64,000 bases of DNA from CAVQAH01 sp963784195 (GTDB taxonomy: Bacteria > Acidobacteriota > Vicinamibacteria > Vicinamibacterales > 2-12-FULL-66-21). Under the pieces are notes generated by a model that was given only the letters and a program-made list of their open reading frames with translations, was not told the origin of the DNA and did no database searches. This document shows, piece by piece, positions 18,978 to 28,779 of the stretch; the first letter of the stretch is position 1; the number at the start of each line of letters is the position of its first letter. The translations under genes were made by a program, and so were the position numbers. The stretch spans positions 124,001 through 188,000 of the forward strand of contig CAWARA010000032.1 in NCBI GenBank assembly GCA_963784195.1, in the 5' to 3' direction.

Positions 18978-19610
18978 GTGAGCCCTCGACCTCGCTCGGT
19001 CTCGGATGAAGACATCCTCGGCGCCACGCATCGGACGATGGCGCGGCTCGGACCTGTTCGCCTGACGCTCGCCGAAGTGGCCCGCGAGGCCGGACTCTCC
19101 GCGGCGACGCTCGTCCAGCGGTTCGGCTCGAAGCGCGGGCTCCTGCTCGCGGTATCCGCCAGCGCGGTGACCGGCATCGACGGCTGCTTCGAGGCGATCC
19201 TCGAGCGCGTCCGGCGTGAGCGCAGCTCGCCGCTCGCCGCTCTGATCGATGCCGCCACAGAGATGAGCCGCAACAGCCAGAGCCCCGAGGAAATGGCCAA
19301 TCACCTGGCGTTCCTCCAGATCGACGTCAGCGATCCGGATTTTCACGCGCACATGCTCGAGCTCTCGCGGCGGATCGAGTCGGGCTATCGCGCGTTGCTC
19401 GACGCCGCAGTCGCTGCCGGCGAGATCGTCAAATGCGACACCGCCCGGCTCGCGCGCGCCATCGGCGGACTCTGCGGCGGATCGCTGATCGGATGGGCCG
19501 TCTTTCGTGAAGGCACCGCGGAAGCCTGGGTGCGGAAAGACCTGGACGTGCTGATCGGACCCTATCGCACGGCATCTCGAGCGAAGAAGGGCGGACGGCG
19601 CCGGCGATGA
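18978..19610 (+). CDS. TetR/AcrR family transcriptional regulator
   Basis: 210 residues starting at GTG. The N-terminal helix-turn-helix is plain: LTLAEVAREAGLSAATLVQRFGSKRGLL, near residues 29-56. The C-terminal domain is helical and variable, as expected for a ligand pocket; the ligand cannot be deduced. It is divergent from the SDR gene at 17887, with repeated CGTTCATTTA sites just upstream of its own start, which suggests autoregulation and control of the SDR. Confidence 0.92.
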   Translation: MSPRPRSVSDEDILGATHRTMARLGPVRLTLAEVAREAGLSAATLVQRFGSKRGLLLAVSASAVTGIDGCFEAILERVRRERSSPLAALIDAATEMSRNSQSPEEMANHLAFLQIDVSDPDFHAHMLELSRRIESGYRALLDAAVAAGEIVKCDTARLARAIGGLCGGSLIGWAVFREGTAEAWVRKDLDVLIGPYRTASRAKKGGRRRR

Positions 19611-19625
19611 CGTTATACTTTCGCG

Positions 19626-21068
19626 ATGCGCTCATTGTCTTCGCGTTTGCTCGCACTGTGCTTCGTCCCAGCACTCGTCACGCTCGCGGTCTCGCTCGAC
19701 GCCGCGGCGCCTGACTGGTCGCGTTTCCGGGGCCCGAACGGGTCCGGCATCTCGACGGCGACCGGTGTTCCGACGGAGTTCGGACCATCGAAGAACCTCG
19801 TATGGCGGCTCGCCCTGCCGCCGGGGCACTCCTCCCCCATCGTGCACGGTGACCGCATTTATCTGACCGCCTTCCGCGCGGATTCGCTCGTGACGATGGC
19901 GATCGACCGGACGAAAGGCGCGGTGCTCTGGGAGCGTGCGGCGCCGAAAGTCAGTACGAAGATCATCGACAAGCGGAACAACCCCGCGTCGCCGAGTCCG
20001 GCCGTCGAAGAAAACCGCATCTACGTCTTCTTCCCGGACTACGGGCTTCTCGCCTACGACGCGGCAGGCAAAGAGCTCTGGAAGGTTCCGCTGGGCCCCT
20101 TCAACAACATTTACGGGATGGGCGCGTCCCCGGTCATCGTTGGCGACCTCGTGGTGCTCGCCTGCGATCAGAGCCTCGGCTCATATCTGCTCGCCGTGAA
20201 CAAGAAGACCGGACGCGAGCAGTGGAAGGTCGAACGGCCGGAGGCCAAGAGCGGCCACTCGACACCCATCCTGTGGCGCGGTGCTGACGGCAAGGATCAG
20301 ATCCTGCTGCCAGGCTCGTTTCTCCTGACGTCCTACGACGCCGCGACCGGCAAGAAACTGTGGTGGGTCGGCGGCTTGTCGTTCGAGATGAAGTCGACGC
20401 CGGTCATCGGCAAAGACACCATTTACGTCAACGGCTATGGCTCGCCGCAGAACGATCCCGGCCGCAAGGTGAACGTCCCGCCGGCCGACGAGATCTGGAA
20501 GACTGCGGACGCGGACGGTAATGGCGTGATCTCGAAGGCGGAGTTCCCGAAGCTCACCGCCGCATTCTGGTTCGACGTGGCCGACCTCGATACGAACGGC
20601 TCGCTGACCAAGGACGAATGGGCGTACTACCGCGCCGCGCTCGACTCCGAGAACGGCATGCTGGCGATCAAGCTGGGCGGATCAGGCGACATGAGCGACA
20701 CCGCGATCCGCTGGAAATACCAGCGCAGCGTGCCGCAGCTCCCCTCCCCGATCCTCTTCGGCGGCGTGCTCTACATGGTCAACGACAACGGCATCGTGAC
20801 GACGCTGAATCCCGATACCGGCGAGATGATCAAGCAGGGACGGCTGACCGGCGCGCCAGGGCCGCACTTCGCCTCCCCCACGGCTGCCGACGGCCACATC
20901 TACTTCACGAGCGAAGCGGGTGCGATCGTCGTCGTCAATCCCGGCGGCGACCTGACGCCGATCGCCGTGAATGAGCTGGGCGAGGACGCATACGCGACGC
21001 CGGCATTCGCGGATGGGCGGATCTACGTGCGGACGACGTCCGCGCTATACGCGTTCGGTAAGTCCTGA
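19626..21068 (+). CDS. Secreted PQQ-type beta-propeller with EF-hands
   Basis: 480 residues with a signal peptide (to about residue 27). Repeats such as WSRFRGPNGSG, GDLVVLACDQ and GRIYVRTTSALYAFGK mark the BamB/PQQ-dependent dehydrogenase-like propeller found in many acidobacterial secreted proteins. An insertion at roughly 290-340 carries two EF-hand loops, DADGNGVISKAE and DLDTNGSLTKDE, each with canonical calcium ligands. No catalytic residues of PQQ alcohol dehydrogenases are evident, so it is more likely a binding protein or enzyme of unknown substrate. It begins 15 bases after the TetR gene and may be cotranscribed. Confidence 0.88.
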   Translation: MRSLSSRLLALCFVPALVTLAVSLDAAAPDWSRFRGPNGSGISTATGVPTEFGPSKNLVWRLALPPGHSSPIVHGDRIYLTAFRADSLVTMAIDRTKGAVLWERAAPKVSTKIIDKRNNPASPSPAVEENRIYVFFPDYGLLAYDAAGKELWKVPLGPFNNIYGMGASPVIVGDLVVLACDQSLGSYLLAVNKKTGREQWKVERPEAKSGHSTPILWRGADGKDQILLPGSFLLTSYDAATGKKLWWVGGLSFEMKSTPVIGKDTIYVNGYGSPQNDPGRKVNVPPADEIWKTADADGNGVISKAEFPKLTAAFWFDVADLDTNGSLTKDEWAYYRAALDSENGMLAIKLGGSGDMSDTAIRWKYQRSVPQLPSPILFGGVLYMVNDNGIVTTLNPDTGEMIKQGRLTGAPGPHFASPTAADGHIYFTSEAGAIVVVNPGGDLTPIAVNELGEDAYATPAFADGRIYVRTTSALYAFGKS

Positions 21069-21083
21069 AGTCGCGACGGCCCT

Positions 21084-22550
21084 TCAGCGGACAGGGGCAA
21101 CGGGCGCTCCCGCGTATCTGCTTTCGGCCATGAGCCGCTGCAGTTCGGACTGCGAGCGCTCCAGCGCGACACGTGCTGCCGGATCGGCAATCAAGTTGTT
21201 CTCTTCGTACGGGTCACGTTCCAGGTCGTACAGCTCGTCCATGTTTTCCAGCTCGCGGTACCGGATGTATTTGTGGCGGTCGGTACGGACCGCGACGTAA
21301 CCCATGTTCCGGACGCGCGGAAACACCGTATCGGTGAAGTATTCGATCAGGAACGATTGCCGCCAGTCGCGTGCGGCGCCACTGAAGATCGGGACGAGCG
21401 AGCGGCCCTGCAGTCCACTCGAAGGGGACAGGCCGGCGAGTTCGAGCAGCGTCGGCGCCAGGTCGAGGCTGAGGACCATTTCTTGCGGCGTGGTCCCGGG
21501 CCGCACCCGAGGGGGATACCGCACGAGGAGGGGAATACGGATCGCTTCCTCGTAGGCAAGCCGCCGCTCTTCCGACAACCCGTGTTCCCCGTAGAAGTAT
21601 CCGTGATCGCTCGTGAATACCACGACGGTATCGTCGAGCGATCCGTTCTTCTCGAGTGCCGTGAGGATGCGTCCCAGGCTCTCGTCCACGGCTAGCAGCA
21701 TTTCGATGCGGCCGCGGATCTCTTCATCCTTCGTGCTGGTTTCGCGACCAAGCGGAGGGAGCGAGTCAATCTGGCGCAGCAGAGCCGGCTTCCCTGCCGG
21801 CGGCTTGAATGCGTTCGCGCGCCTGGGCATGACCCGGCCCGCGTACCGTCCGCGATGACGCTCGGCCGCGACGAAGCCGCCGGGCTGTCCGGGTAACGGA
21901 ACCACACTGCCATCGTCGCGCTGGACGACGTTGGGATGGACGGCCTTGTGGGCAAGATAGACGAGGAACGGCTGGTTGCCCGCCTGCTGGACGAAGCGCT
22001 CGACGTACTCCGTGAGGATGTCGGTTACGTAGCCCGTTGCCTTGACCGGCGTGCCGTCGACGTTCAAGCGCGGATCGATCGCTTCACCTTGACCGGGCAA
22101 CGCGACCCAGTGATTGAATCCGGGGCGCGGACTGTCGTCGTTGCCCATGTGCCATTTGCCGAAGAATCCGGTTCGGTAGCCTGCCTGCTGCAGGTCTTTC
22201 GGAAACACCGGCAGCTGGTGACTCGGACGCGCCGTGTTATCGATGATGCCGTTGGTATGTGCGTACTGACCAGTCAGGAAGGACGCGCGACTCGGCGAGC
22301 AGAGCGGCGTCGTCGCGAATGCGTTGAGGAAGCGGGCGCCTTCGCGGGCGAGCCTGTCCATGTTCGGCGTGTCGATGAATGGATGTCCCGCGGCTCGTAT
22401 CTCGTCCCAGCGCATGTCGTCGACGAGCACGAAGACGATGTTGGGACGCCGGCGGGACTCGACGCGTGGCCGGTCTTGGCCCGAGCAGCCCGCCACACCG
22501 AGCATGACCAGCATTGCAGCAACAGTCGATGAACGTCGGTGACTCATCAT
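21084..22550 (-). CDS. Sulfatase, lipoprotein
   Basis: Type I sulfatase of about 488 residues. ATG at 22550 (or 22547) is chosen because it gives a lipoprotein signal peptide with lipobox LGVAGC. Metal-binding NIVFVLVDDMRWDE follows. The sulfatase signature CSPSRASFLTGQ contains Cys-x-Pro-x-Arg, where Cys would be converted to formylglycine. Later motifs VVVFTSDHGYFYGEHGL provide further metal and substrate contacts. Such enzymes hydrolyse sulfate esters of glycans; specificity is not readable. The gene starts about 20 bases after the ADOP permease stop, so it is the last gene of an SDR-ADOP-sulfatase operon. Confidence 0.93.
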   Translation of the reverse strand: MMSHRRSSTVAAMLVMLGVAGCSGQDRPRVESRRRPNIVFVLVDDMRWDEIRAAGHPFIDTPNMDRLAREGARFLNAFATTPLCSPSRASFLTGQYAHTNGIIDNTARPSHQLPVFPKDLQQAGYRTGFFGKWHMGNDDSPRPGFNHWVALPGQGEAIDPRLNVDGTPVKATGYVTDILTEYVERFVQQAGNQPFLVYLAHKAVHPNVVQRDDGSVVPLPGQPGGFVAAERHRGRYAGRVMPRRANAFKPPAGKPALLRQIDSLPPLGRETSTKDEEIRGRIEMLLAVDESLGRILTALEKNGSLDDTVVVFTSDHGYFYGEHGLSEERRLAYEEAIRIPLLVRYPPRVRPGTTPQEMVLSLDLAPTLLELAGLSPSSGLQGRSLVPIFSGAARDWRQSFLIEYFTDTVFPRVRNMGYVAVRTDRHKYIRYRELENMDELYDLERDPYEENNLIADPAARVALERSQSELQRLMAESRYAGAPVAPVR

Positions 22551-22570
22551 TCCAACAGCCGTCTCGCTTC

Positions 22571-24944
22571 CTATTCGGTGCGCAACAGATCCAGCGGATC
22601 CACTCGTGACGCGTGACGCGCCGGGAGGACGGCGGCGCCGATCGCCGCGGCGCACACGAACGAGATGACCGCGAACGAGGTCAATGGATCATGCGGCGCT
22701 ATACCATACAGCAAACCGCGAACACCTCCGGCCACCGCCGCGTTACCCAGGAGACCCATGCCAGTTCCAAACGCGGTCATCACCGCGGCGCGTCCCAACA
22801 TGATTCTGAGCACGCGCCCGCGCGTGGCGCCAAGCGCCAGACGGATGGCAAATTCGCGCCGACCCTCTGTGGCGACCCGGGACAGCAACGCGAATACGCC
22901 AACGAGCGCAACGGTGAGGGCAACGGCGGCGAAACCCAGCGCAGGCACGACGCGCAGCCGGCGGTCAAGGATCGACAACGCGATTTCATCTTCGAGCGAT
23001 CGCAATTGGCCGATTGGAAATCGCGGGTCCGTTTCCCGAATAATCTGGCGAATCGTCGGCGCCATCGTCATCGGATCGCCGGTGGTGCGCACGGCAAGAT
23101 ATGCAGTGGCTGATGGCCGCAAGGACCAGGGTAGATAGACGGCCGCAGCGGCAGGCACGTCGAGCCCGGCGTATTTCACGTCACCGATGATGCCCTTCAC
23201 TCGTGGCCGGCCGGAGAAGACCGCAACGGGTGGCAACCGGATCGGCAGCTCGCTGCCGCTGAGGTCAGTCGATTCGCGCGAGGCGAAACGCGCGGCAGAT
23301 TGACTGAGCACCACCTCCGATGCTGCTCCCGGCAGCATGTCGGCACGATCGAACAGGCGGCCACTCGCCTGGCGCGCGCCGATGGCTTCCAGGTATCCAT
23401 CCGTCACGGACACGATGCTCATGCGCAACCCGTCATTCCGTGCCGGCGTGGCAAAGCGCACATAGATCTGAAAGGGCGCCGCGCGCGGGGGAAGGCTGCT
23501 GCCAACTCCAGCGGCCGTGACACCGGGCAGCGATCGCACTCGTCCAAGCACCTGCTCGACGAACACCGCCCGGTCGTCCGGGCTGGCGCCGCGAGCACTC
23601 AACGGTAATCGAAGGGTCAGCGACGTGCGACGCATCGACGCCCGGATCCTCAGCCAAGAGGCGGCTGACCGTGCGCCACAGCAGCACGGTTCCGGTGAGC
23701 AGCACGATGGACGCGGCAATCTGCGCGGCGACGAGCAGCGCCATGATCCGGCGCGAACGCGGGGCTGGACCGTGCGCGCCACGCAGCGCGACGCTGACCT
23801 CGCCTCGGCCACGCTGCAGCGCGGATGCCCCGCCGCACACCAGCGTGACGATCAACGTGACGAAAACAGCGGCAGCGACGACCGGCCCCGTCAGGGAACG
23901 CTCGAGGCCGGTTGACGTGACGCCGACCAGGGCGCTGCCAAAGTACCGGAGGCCGACGATGGCCAGCCAGATGCCTGCCGCTGCACCGAACGACGCCAGC
24001 ATGAAGCTCTCGGCGAGCGTCTCCCGGATCAGCGTGACGCGGCTGGCCCCCAGCGCGAGGCGTATGGCCGCCTCGCGCCGCTTCGCCACCGCGCGACCGA
24101 GCAGGAGCATGGCCACGTTGGCGCAGGTCACCAGCAGGACGAGCAACGATCCAACGGCAGATGCCGCGAGCACTGGACGGGCGCTGCCCTGAACGGCATC
24201 CGTGAGCGCGGTCACGGTGGCGTAACCCGATCCGCTCATCCCGAAACTCGGGTAACGGATTTCGCGCATGACCCGCACCACATCCGCGCGAACCTGCTCG
24301 GCAGTCACGCCGTCCTGCATCCGCGCAATGAGCCGAAAAGTACGCGTGTCCCTGGTGCCGGCGGGAGGAGCGCCTGTGCGCGCCGGCAACCATGCCTCGA
24401 CGTCGGCTGAAGGAAAAGCAAACGCCGGCGGCATCACCCCACCTGCGGTTTGCGGAATTTCGCCCACGACGATCGCCTGTCCAACGTCGACCGATGCCAT
24501 CCGCGCCGCTCGATCGCTCAACACGATGACCGGATCGTTTCGTCCAGCCCATCGGGCGGCGCCACGCGCGGCCGGAACGCCCAGGACATCGAAGAATTCG
24601 TCGGTGACATACGCGGCGTCAATCATGCGGGGCTCGCCGCTTCCCTGGAGCGGGGTCTCACTCGTCGCGTAGGCCGCCGCTGATTCCGTCGTGCGCAGCC
24701 GCGTCCGCAACTGCTCGAACTCCGCCAGCGGCATACCGAACTCGCCCCCGTCGGGCGCCGCTAACGAGAGAATGACGAGCCGGGAAGGGTCAGCGTACGG
24801 AAGCGGCTTGATGAGGAGCTGATATGTGACGGCGAAAACGGCGGAATTCGCGCCAGCCCCCACGGCGATCAGAACGACGGCGGCTGCGCTCGTCAGCGGA
24901 GCGCTCCGGAGCGCCCTCCACGCCGTCATAATCAGGTTCCCCAT
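22571..24944 (-). CDS. ADOP-type ABC permease (frameshifted)
   Basis: MacB/FtsX-like permease of about 790 residues once repaired. It opens with a membrane helix and MacB periplasmic core (WRALRSAPLTSAAAVVLIAVGAGANSA split over residues 9-35). The first FtsX block includes AKRREAAIRLALGASR and the second ATEGRREFAIRLALGATR, ending DPLDLLRTE. The frame breaks near 23618-23625: upstream reads EDPGVDASHVADPS, downstream SLTLRLPLSARGASPDDR. Deleting one base yields GVDASHVLTLRLPLS, matching GFDATRVLSLRTY in the intact ADOP at 44 kb. The span is 3n+1. ADOP permeases usually lack a dedicated ATPase gene next to them, as here. It begins 1 base after the SDR stop. Confidence 0.9.
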
Positions 24945-24945
24945 G

Positions 24946-25692
24946 TTACCTCCCCCCGCTCACCTCGATGAACGCTCCAGTCGTGTAGGACGACTCGTCC
25001 GACAGCAGCCAGAGAATCGCCCGCGCCACTTCGTCCGCGCGTCCGCCCCGCTTCACCGGTACTGAAGCCTCGAGTCGATCGACCCGGCCGGGATCGCCAC
25101 CACTGGCATGGATATCCGTGTGAATCAGCCCGGGACGCACGCCATTGACGCGAATGCCTTCGTCTGCCACTTCTCGCGCGAGGCCGATGGTCATCGTGTC
25201 GAGCGCGCCCTTCGAAGCCGCGTAGTCGATGTATTCACCGGCGGCACCGATCCTCGCCGCAGCGGACGACACGTTGACGATCGCGCCGCCCGCGCCGCCG
25301 TGCTGGCGCGACATCCGCTTCACCGCCTCTCGCGCGCACAGAAAGGCGCCGACGATGTTGATGGTGAAGACACGCTGCAACCGGGCGGCGTCCATTGCCT
25401 CCAGGCGCATCTGCTTCTCGAGGATGCCGGCGTTGTTCACCAGGCCCGACAGCGTTCCGATCTCCCGGTCGCAGGTTTCGAACAGGCGATTCACGTCTGA
25501 TTCGACACCGACATTGGCTGAAACGGCTATGGCGGTTCCGCCAGCCGCCGTGATTTCCTGAACGACCGACTCTGCAGCTCCGCGGTTCTCACGGTAGTTG
25601 ACGCAGACGGCGTAGCCGCGCTCCGCCGCGAGGCGCGCCGTCGCGGCGCCAATCCCCCGGCTCGCACCAGTAATCAGGAGGACCTTGTTCAT
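24946..25692 (-). CDS. SDR family NAD(P)-dependent oxidoreductase
   Basis: 248-residue classical short-chain dehydrogenase with all landmarks: TGASRGIGAAT cofactor loop, NNAG (in GLVNNAGI), catalytic Ser in VNVSSAAARIG and YAASK with Tyr and Lys, ending FIEVSGGR. It resembles glucose-dehydrogenase-like and YgfF-type SDRs; the substrate is unknown. It is followed 1 base later by an ADOP permease and then a sulfatase, and its start overlaps the preceding small membrane protein by 4 bases, so all are probably one transcript. Confidence 0.93.
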   Translation of the reverse strand: MNKVLLITGASRGIGAATARLAAERGYAVCVNYRENRGAAESVVQEITAAGGTAIAVSANVGVESDVNRLFETCDREIGTLSGLVNNAGILEKQMRLEAMDAARLQRVFTINIVGAFLCAREAVKRMSRQHGGAGGAIVNVSSAAARIGAAGEYIDYAASKGALDTMTIGLAREVADEGIRVNGVRPGLIHTDIHASGGDPGRVDRLEASVPVKRGGRADEVARAILWLLSDESSYTTGAFIEVSGGR

Positions 25693-25922
25693 GTGGCCTG
25701 AAGGCGGCCCACGAAAAACGCGGTGGCCGCAGCAAACGGCATCGACGAAATGAGAGAGAGCCTCGGCGCCTCCGACACCAGCAGCACGACGACAACCGCG
25801 CAGGTCAGCGCGACGATGGTCAACAGGCTGAGGAACCGCCAGCGCCGATCGGCGATATCGAAAAGCAGAGACAGCAGGAACGCCGCGACCCCCAAGGCTC
25901 CGGCCAGCGACATCAGGGCCAT
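25689..25922 (-). CDS. Small membrane protein, unknown function
   Basis: 77 residues from ATG at 25922, with about three hydrophobic segments (ALMSLAGALGVAAFLLSLLF, LLTIVALTCAVVVVLLV and a C-terminal one). No family recognised. The start lies 4 bases after the stop of the preceding small ORF and the end overlaps the SDR start by 4 bases, which supports it as a real, coupled gene. Confidence 0.6.
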   Translation of the reverse strand: MALMSLAGALGVAAFLLSLLFDIADRRWRFLSLLTIVALTCAVVVVLLVSEAPRLSLISSMPFAAATAFFVGRLQAT

Positions 25923-25926
25923 GGCG

Positions 25927-26061
25927 TTACTTGCGTCCTGCAGCGAGCGCAACGCGAAGGGAATCGGCCACCCCGAGCGTGACGGTCGACTGCCCCACGC
26001 CAAGCAGCACGATGCCGAAGGTCAACACGATGAGCGCGAGACGGGTCTTGAGATTGCTCAT
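25927..26061 (-). CDS. Very small membrane peptide, unknown function
   Basis: 44 residues from ATG at 26061: SNLKTRLALIVLTFGIVLLG forms one membrane helix, then a short polar tail ending AAGRK. No good Shine-Dalgarno is visible. It is supported mainly by tight coupling (4-base gap) to the next small membrane protein. Could be spurious. Confidence 0.4.
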   Translation of the reverse strand: MSNLKTRLALIVLTFGIVLLGVGQSTVTLGVADSLRVALAAGRK

Positions 26062-26172
26062 GAGGCGAATGACGCATCGACGCAATGAGGCGATGACGCG
26101 ACAACGCGCACACATCGTATCGCGTTTCCGGCGCCTGGCCTGGCAGCAGAAGCGCCGGCGGCCGCACGACGG

Positions 26173-26613
26173 CTACGCCGTCGAGCGATTCGCCGGAATC
26201 GTCAGATACGCCAGCAGCAGAAACAGGACGATCAGGCCGGTCAGCGCGATCGGCGGCAGGAAGGTCAGCGCCAGCATCACCGCGAACATGCACCCGAACA
26301 CGAGCAGGTGAATGCCGACGACGCCCTTGAGGATGTCCGCGGCCACGCGGCGGCGCAGCAGGTAGGCGTTGGTAAGTCCGCCGAGCACGCAGACGAAGGT
26401 GAAGCAGGCGCTGAGGGCGGTCACCAGGTTGGTCATGGTCGGCCGGAAGCCATCACCGATATCCAGGCGGAAGGTGGACATCAGGTCGCGCATCTGACGC
26501 TCGGTCTCGTTCGCCGGCGGTGGCTGCGCGAACAGGCCGAGGGCATGGACCGCGCCGGTGATGAACATGAACGCGATGGCAGTCTTCAGCCAGAGTGTGT
26601 GTCGCGAGCGCAT
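26173..26613 (-). CDS. Four-helix membrane protein, unknown function
   Basis: 146 residues with about four hydrophobic segments: TAIAFMFITGAVHALGLFA, LVTALSACFTFVCVLGGL, VVGIHLLVFGCMFAVMLALT and IALTGLIVLFLLLAYLTI. A polar loop (PPANETERQMRDLMSTFRLD) sits between the first two. It resembles small uncharacterised membrane proteins of soil bacteria; no function known. It is divergent from an HTH regulator with an AT-rich control region between, so it may be under that regulator. Confidence 0.75.
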   Translation of the reverse strand: MRSRHTLWLKTAIAFMFITGAVHALGLFAQPPPANETERQMRDLMSTFRLDIGDGFRPTMTNLVTALSACFTFVCVLGGLTNAYLLRRRVAADILKGVVGIHLLVFGCMFAVMLALTFLPPIALTGLIVLFLLLAYLTIPANRSTA

Positions 26614-26640
26614 GCGCCTCCTTCGCCGAGGCGGCAGTTT

Positions 26641-26687
26641 AATCCAATTGACATCAAGTTCAAATTTTTACTTAAATGGATTATATG
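26641..26687. promoter_or_regulatory. Divergent AT-rich promoter with inverted repeat
   Basis: Contains TTGACA at 26648-26653, a good -35 match, with TTAAAT 18 bases downstream. An inverted repeat TAATCCAATT / AAATGGATTA (10 of 12 positions with flanks) brackets it. It lies between the membrane protein (minus) and the HTH regulator (plus) and overlaps the first start codon of the latter. Likely the promoter and operator of the pair. Confidence 0.5.
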
Positions 26688-27320
26688 GCCAGCCGATCGC
26701 GTCAGGACACGCTCGTGCTCAACCGCCGCCAGACAGGCCTGCTCATCTCGCCGGCCCGGCTGGAAATCGTCGAGGCTTTCGCCGCCCTCGGCCGCGCGTC
26801 GGCCCGCGAGCTGGCGGCACACCTGCGCCGGCCGCCCGGCGCCGTCTATCACCACGTCCGGGTGCTCGAACAGGCGGGCCTGATCGTCGAGGTCGCGCGC
26901 CGGAGAGGGCCGCGCCGCCCGGAAGCCCTCTACGCGCCTGTCGCCGAGCGGCTCGCGGTGGCAGCCGGCAGCTCGGCCGATGCCGACCGGCAGGCGCTGC
27001 AGACGATGCGCGCGGTGCTGAGGCAGGCCGGGCGGGACGTCGAGGCCGGCTTTGCCCGCGGCACCGCGACGTTGAAGGGACGTTTTCACGGCATTCAGCT
27101 GAGCGCCGCGCTGAAACCGCGCGAGGTCAAGCGCGTGCTTGCCCTGCTCGGCCAGATCGACGCGATGCTGCGACGCGCCAAGCGCGTGCGCCCGGGGCCC
27201 GATGACGACATCTTTCGCTGGACGAGCGTGTTCGTCCCGCTCGTCCGCGCGCAGGGCGGCGATCGTGGACGCGTCCGCGCGCAGCGCGGCGATCGTGGAA
27301 AAGAGCGGAGGCGCCCATGA
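26676..27320 (+). CDS. ArsR-like winged-helix regulator
   Basis: 214 residues, or 211 from the alternative ATG at 26685. The winged-helix region reads SPARLEIVEAFAALGRASA then ELAAHLRRPPGAVYHHVRVL, typical of ArsR/GntR-like DNA binding. The C-terminal part is helical. The last residues carry a 10-residue duplication (VRAQGGDRGR / VRAQRGDRGK) from a 30-bp direct repeat at 27243-27300. It overlaps the CPBP protease start by 4 bases (ATGA), so the two are cotranscribed, and it is divergent from a four-helix membrane protein. Confidence 0.85.
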   Translation: MDYMASRSRQDTLVLNRRQTGLLISPARLEIVEAFAALGRASARELAAHLRRPPGAVYHHVRVLEQAGLIVEVARRRGPRRPEALYAPVAERLAVAAGSSADADRQALQTMRAVLRQAGRDVEAGFARGTATLKGRFHGIQLSAALKPREVKRVLALLGQIDAMLRRAKRVRPGPDDDIFRWTSVFVPLVRAQGGDRGRVRAQRGDRGKERRRP

Positions 27321-28037
27321 CCTGGTTCGACCATCTCTTTGCGTTGGCGTTGCTGGTCGGGCTTCCGGCCTATGCGGCGTGGGATGTCCCGCGTCTCGCG
27401 CGGCGCGTCGCAAGCGATCCGTCAAACGCGCGCACCAGCGATTACCTCTTCACCATGGCGCTGCAATGGGGATTGACGCTCGCCCTTGTGGCGTGGTGGC
27501 TCTACGCAGGCCGGGCGTTCGGCGATCTCGGTCTCGTCAGGCCGGAGGGTACGGACCGGTGGTGGACCATCGTCATTTCCGCCGCCGCGATCAGTGTTCT
27601 TCGCGTGGCAGGCGTACTCGGTCGCGCGTTCGCCCGACGCCCAGGCGAAGGTGCGGACGCAGCTGGACTCGCAGCCGTCAGTTCGGGTGATCCTGCCAGT
27701 GAATGCAGGCGAGGCCGGCGTGTTTGGCGCCCTCGCGCTGACGGCCGGCATCTGCGAGGAAATCCTGTACCGCGGATACATGCTGCACTACATGCGGGCT
27801 TGGTTGCCCGGCGCAGCAGCAATCGTCGCGGCGATCGTCATCTTTGGGCTCGCGCACGCCTACCAGGGCGGACGCGGGATACTGCTGACCGGCCTGGCCG
27901 GCGCCGCGGCGATGGGCCTCTACTTGTTCACGGGCTCGCTCGTCGCGCCGATGATCCTGCACGCGACCGTCGACCTGGCGAACGGCTTCATGGCCTATCG
28001 ATCGCTGAGCACCGCGGGGTCGCTGACGCGGAGCTGA
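27317..28037 (+). CDS. CPBP family intramembrane metalloprotease (frameshifted)
   Basis: Polytopic membrane protease of about 239 residues after repair. The CPBP/Abi motifs are all present: EEILYRGYML (EExxxR), FGLAHAYQG (FxxxH) and HATVDLANG (HxxxD/N). The N-terminal half lies in the first frame up to WWTIVISAAAISV; the second half continues in the +1 frame from FAWQAYSVARS. Removing one base in GTTCTT near 27595-27602 joins them. The span is 3n+1. CPBP proteins include prenyl-protein processing enzymes and bacteriocin-immunity proteins; the role here is unknown. Coupled to the upstream HTH gene. Confidence 0.85.
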
Positions 28038-28084
28038 CGATCCAACGAGGCCGTCGGAGCGTCAAGCCCGCCCGTTGCGCGACA

Positions 28085-28661
28085 TCAATGGTGGACGATT
28101 CGCGGCGCGTCGAGCTTGACGGTGTAGCTGTAATCCCCGCACTTCACCGATGGGTTGATCGGCTTGAACAATCCAGTGGGGTTCTCCTTCCAGAGCCAGA
28201 CATGGAGGTCATAGTGGTGAAGATCGAGCGGGAGCAAGGGATGATGCCCCTCCATCGGACCATCGAATTGAGCGCCGAACAGCACGGGACGAGTCTTGAC
28301 TCCGGTGGCCAGAGGCACAAACCACTCGGCCCCAACGAGCCGGAGTTTTCCGTCCACTGGCTCGTAAAGGAGAATCTGCGGCCGGTTCGGGTCGACCTCA
28401 GGACCGAGCAGAGCCGGGTTGAGGAAGTGGATGCCCATTCCGCCGACCCCGTATGGGACGGTTCCTGTGACCTCCCGCCTTCGGAATCTCGACGCATCCA
28501 AGCGTCGAGAAGTAGCCATCGCGGACGGCGGCGATGGGATCTTCATACTTCTGCAGCGCCACGCGGATCTTCTCGAGATCGGGCGGTACTTTCGGCAGAG
28601 GGGCTGAAGACTGCGCGTCGGCGATTGCGGCCACCGCGGCAATCACACCGAGAAGCGCCAA
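28085..28661 (-). CDS. Secreted hypothetical protein (frameshifted)
   Basis: About 191 residues after repair, with an N-terminal signal peptide (LLGVIAAVAAIADAQ). The first part reads KVPPDLEKIRVALQKYEDP and ends EIPKAGG; the rest, from TGTVPYGVGGMGIHFLNPAL to the end, lies in the +1 frame. Deleting one G in the run near 28471-28479 restores the frame; the span is 3n+1. The GMGIHFLNP...PEVLLYEP-type pattern and the closing YDLHVWLWKENPTGLFKPINP occur in uncharacterised secreted bacterial proteins. No function is known to me. Confidence 0.65.
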
Positions 28662-28779
28662 ACACCCTGACTAGACCCTTCGTCCAGTTCCGAATTCTCA
28701 TAGTTGAACTTTCCTTTTGGATATGGGCGCGGACTGCTGACGCGGCGCTGCCGAGTCATTGAGCCGCGGCCACCGACCC

